Shown here piece by piece: positions 59,951 to 60,233 of a stretch of DNA of 60,233 bases (its first letter is position 1; each line of letters opens with the position of its first letter). The notes beneath the pieces were generated by a model, which saw only the letters and a list, made by a program, of their open reading frames with translations, made no database searches and was not told the DNA's origin. The stretch spans positions 1 to 60,233 of the forward strand of contig JAFUJH010000091.1 of the NCBI GenBank assembly GCA_017473775.1. The letters run 5' to 3'. The DNA is from Ruminococcus sp. Lineage in GTDB: Bacteria > Bacillota > Clostridia > Oscillospirales > Acutalibacteraceae. Both the position numbers and the translations under genes were made by a program.

Positions 59951-60233
59951 GGGCTCCCTCCCTGAGGGAGCTGGATTTCGGCATCGCCGAAAGACTGAGG
60001 GAGTAAAGTCAGGCTCCCTCCCTGAGGGAGCTGGATTTCGGCATCGCCGAAAGACTGAGGGAGTAAAGTCAGGCTCCCTCCCCGAGGGAGCTGGATTTCG
60101 GCACCGCCGAAAGACTGAGGGAGTAAAGTCAGGCTCCCTCCCCGAGGGAAGCTTACTCCTCCCGTCACAGCTTACGCTGTGCCACCCTCCTCTGTGAGGA
60201 GGGCTCTTAAGGCTCCCTCCCTGAGGGAGCTGG
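59951..60233. repeat. 60-bp tandem repeat array of a palindromic element
   Basis: Three head-to-tail copies with an exact 60-base period (starting about 59952, 60012 and 60072) plus a partial fourth: GGCTCCCTCC, GAGGGAGCTGGATTTCGGC, GCCGAAAGACTGAGGGAGT. Copies differ at only a few positions (T/C in CCCTGAGGG and CAT/CAC). A CCTCCCGTCACAGC ... GAGGAGGGC unit follows. Runs out of the window. Confidence 0.9.

Noticed and set aside
59951-60131. CRISPR-like array
   Set aside because: The 60-base units repeat entirely without unique spacers, so this is a tandem repeat; no cas gene is present.

Overview
The window looks like a chromosome segment of a Gram-positive gut clostridium of the Oscillospiraceae/Ruminococcus type, possibly close to the starch-degrading Ruminococcus bromii group. 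This is inferred from three exported proteins with type I dockerins, starch-binding-like modules, a GH13 amylase, a T-box leader, a MurT/GatD-like pair, a clostridial nusA-infB operon and dense intergenic palindromic repeats. No species marker gene is present, so the genus is tentative.

Layout. 0.2-1.6 kb: dockerin protein. 1.7-3.8 kb: MIF-like protein, YjbQ, MurF. 4-7.5 kb: C39-type peptidase and a two-component system with an attached membrane protein. 7.7-10.4 kb: an HTH-cupin-AMP-ligase fusion behind a T-box leader. 10.4-11.4 kb: class II aldolase. 11.4-13.1 kb: PadR regulator, two DUF6120-like membrane proteins and a small secreted protein. 13.2-13.5 kb: a geneless transcription unit with its own promoter and terminator, a candidate structured RNA. 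14-16 kb: MurT and a GatD homologue lacking its catalytic residues, flanked by direct repeats. 16.3-18.9 kb: OGG-type glycosylase, DUF6062 protein, SHOCT-like protein, small XRE regulator. 19-26 kb: rimP-nusA-ylxR-ylxQ-infB-rbfA-nrnA-truB. 26.3-32.9 kb: oligopeptide ABC transporter. 33.3-35.2 kb: leucine-rich-repeat dockerin protein. 35.4-38.3 kb: rpsO-pnp. 38.4-41.1 kb: three XRE regulators, tRNA-Thr and a GNAT acetyltransferase. 41.2-45.9 kb: two paralogous ECF sigma/membrane-regulator pairs interleaved with two exported proteins. 46-48.9 kb: TetR, GH13 amylase, metallophosphoesterase. 49.3-59.8 kb: one giant exported protein (about 3,515 residues) with a fibro-slime-like domain, five tandem starch-binding-like modules, an F5/8-type module and a GH20 catalytic domain. 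59.95 kb to the end: a 60-bp tandem repeat array.

How parts work together. The 41-46 kb block is the most system-like. Three promoter-like sequences with the same GAAC / CGTATA boxes and exactly the same spacing precede sigma gene 1 and both exported-protein genes, suggesting an autoregulated surface regulon driven by two sister sigma factors. TetR at 46 kb has a perfect palindrome across its own promoter and a near-identical one before the amylase gene. Housekeeping operons (nusA-infB, rpsO-pnp, opp) have normal order, but repeats or hairpin elements are inserted between rpsO and pnp and between the opp genes. Intergenic space is filled by modular palindromic repeats, some with filled and empty versions of the same inserted module.
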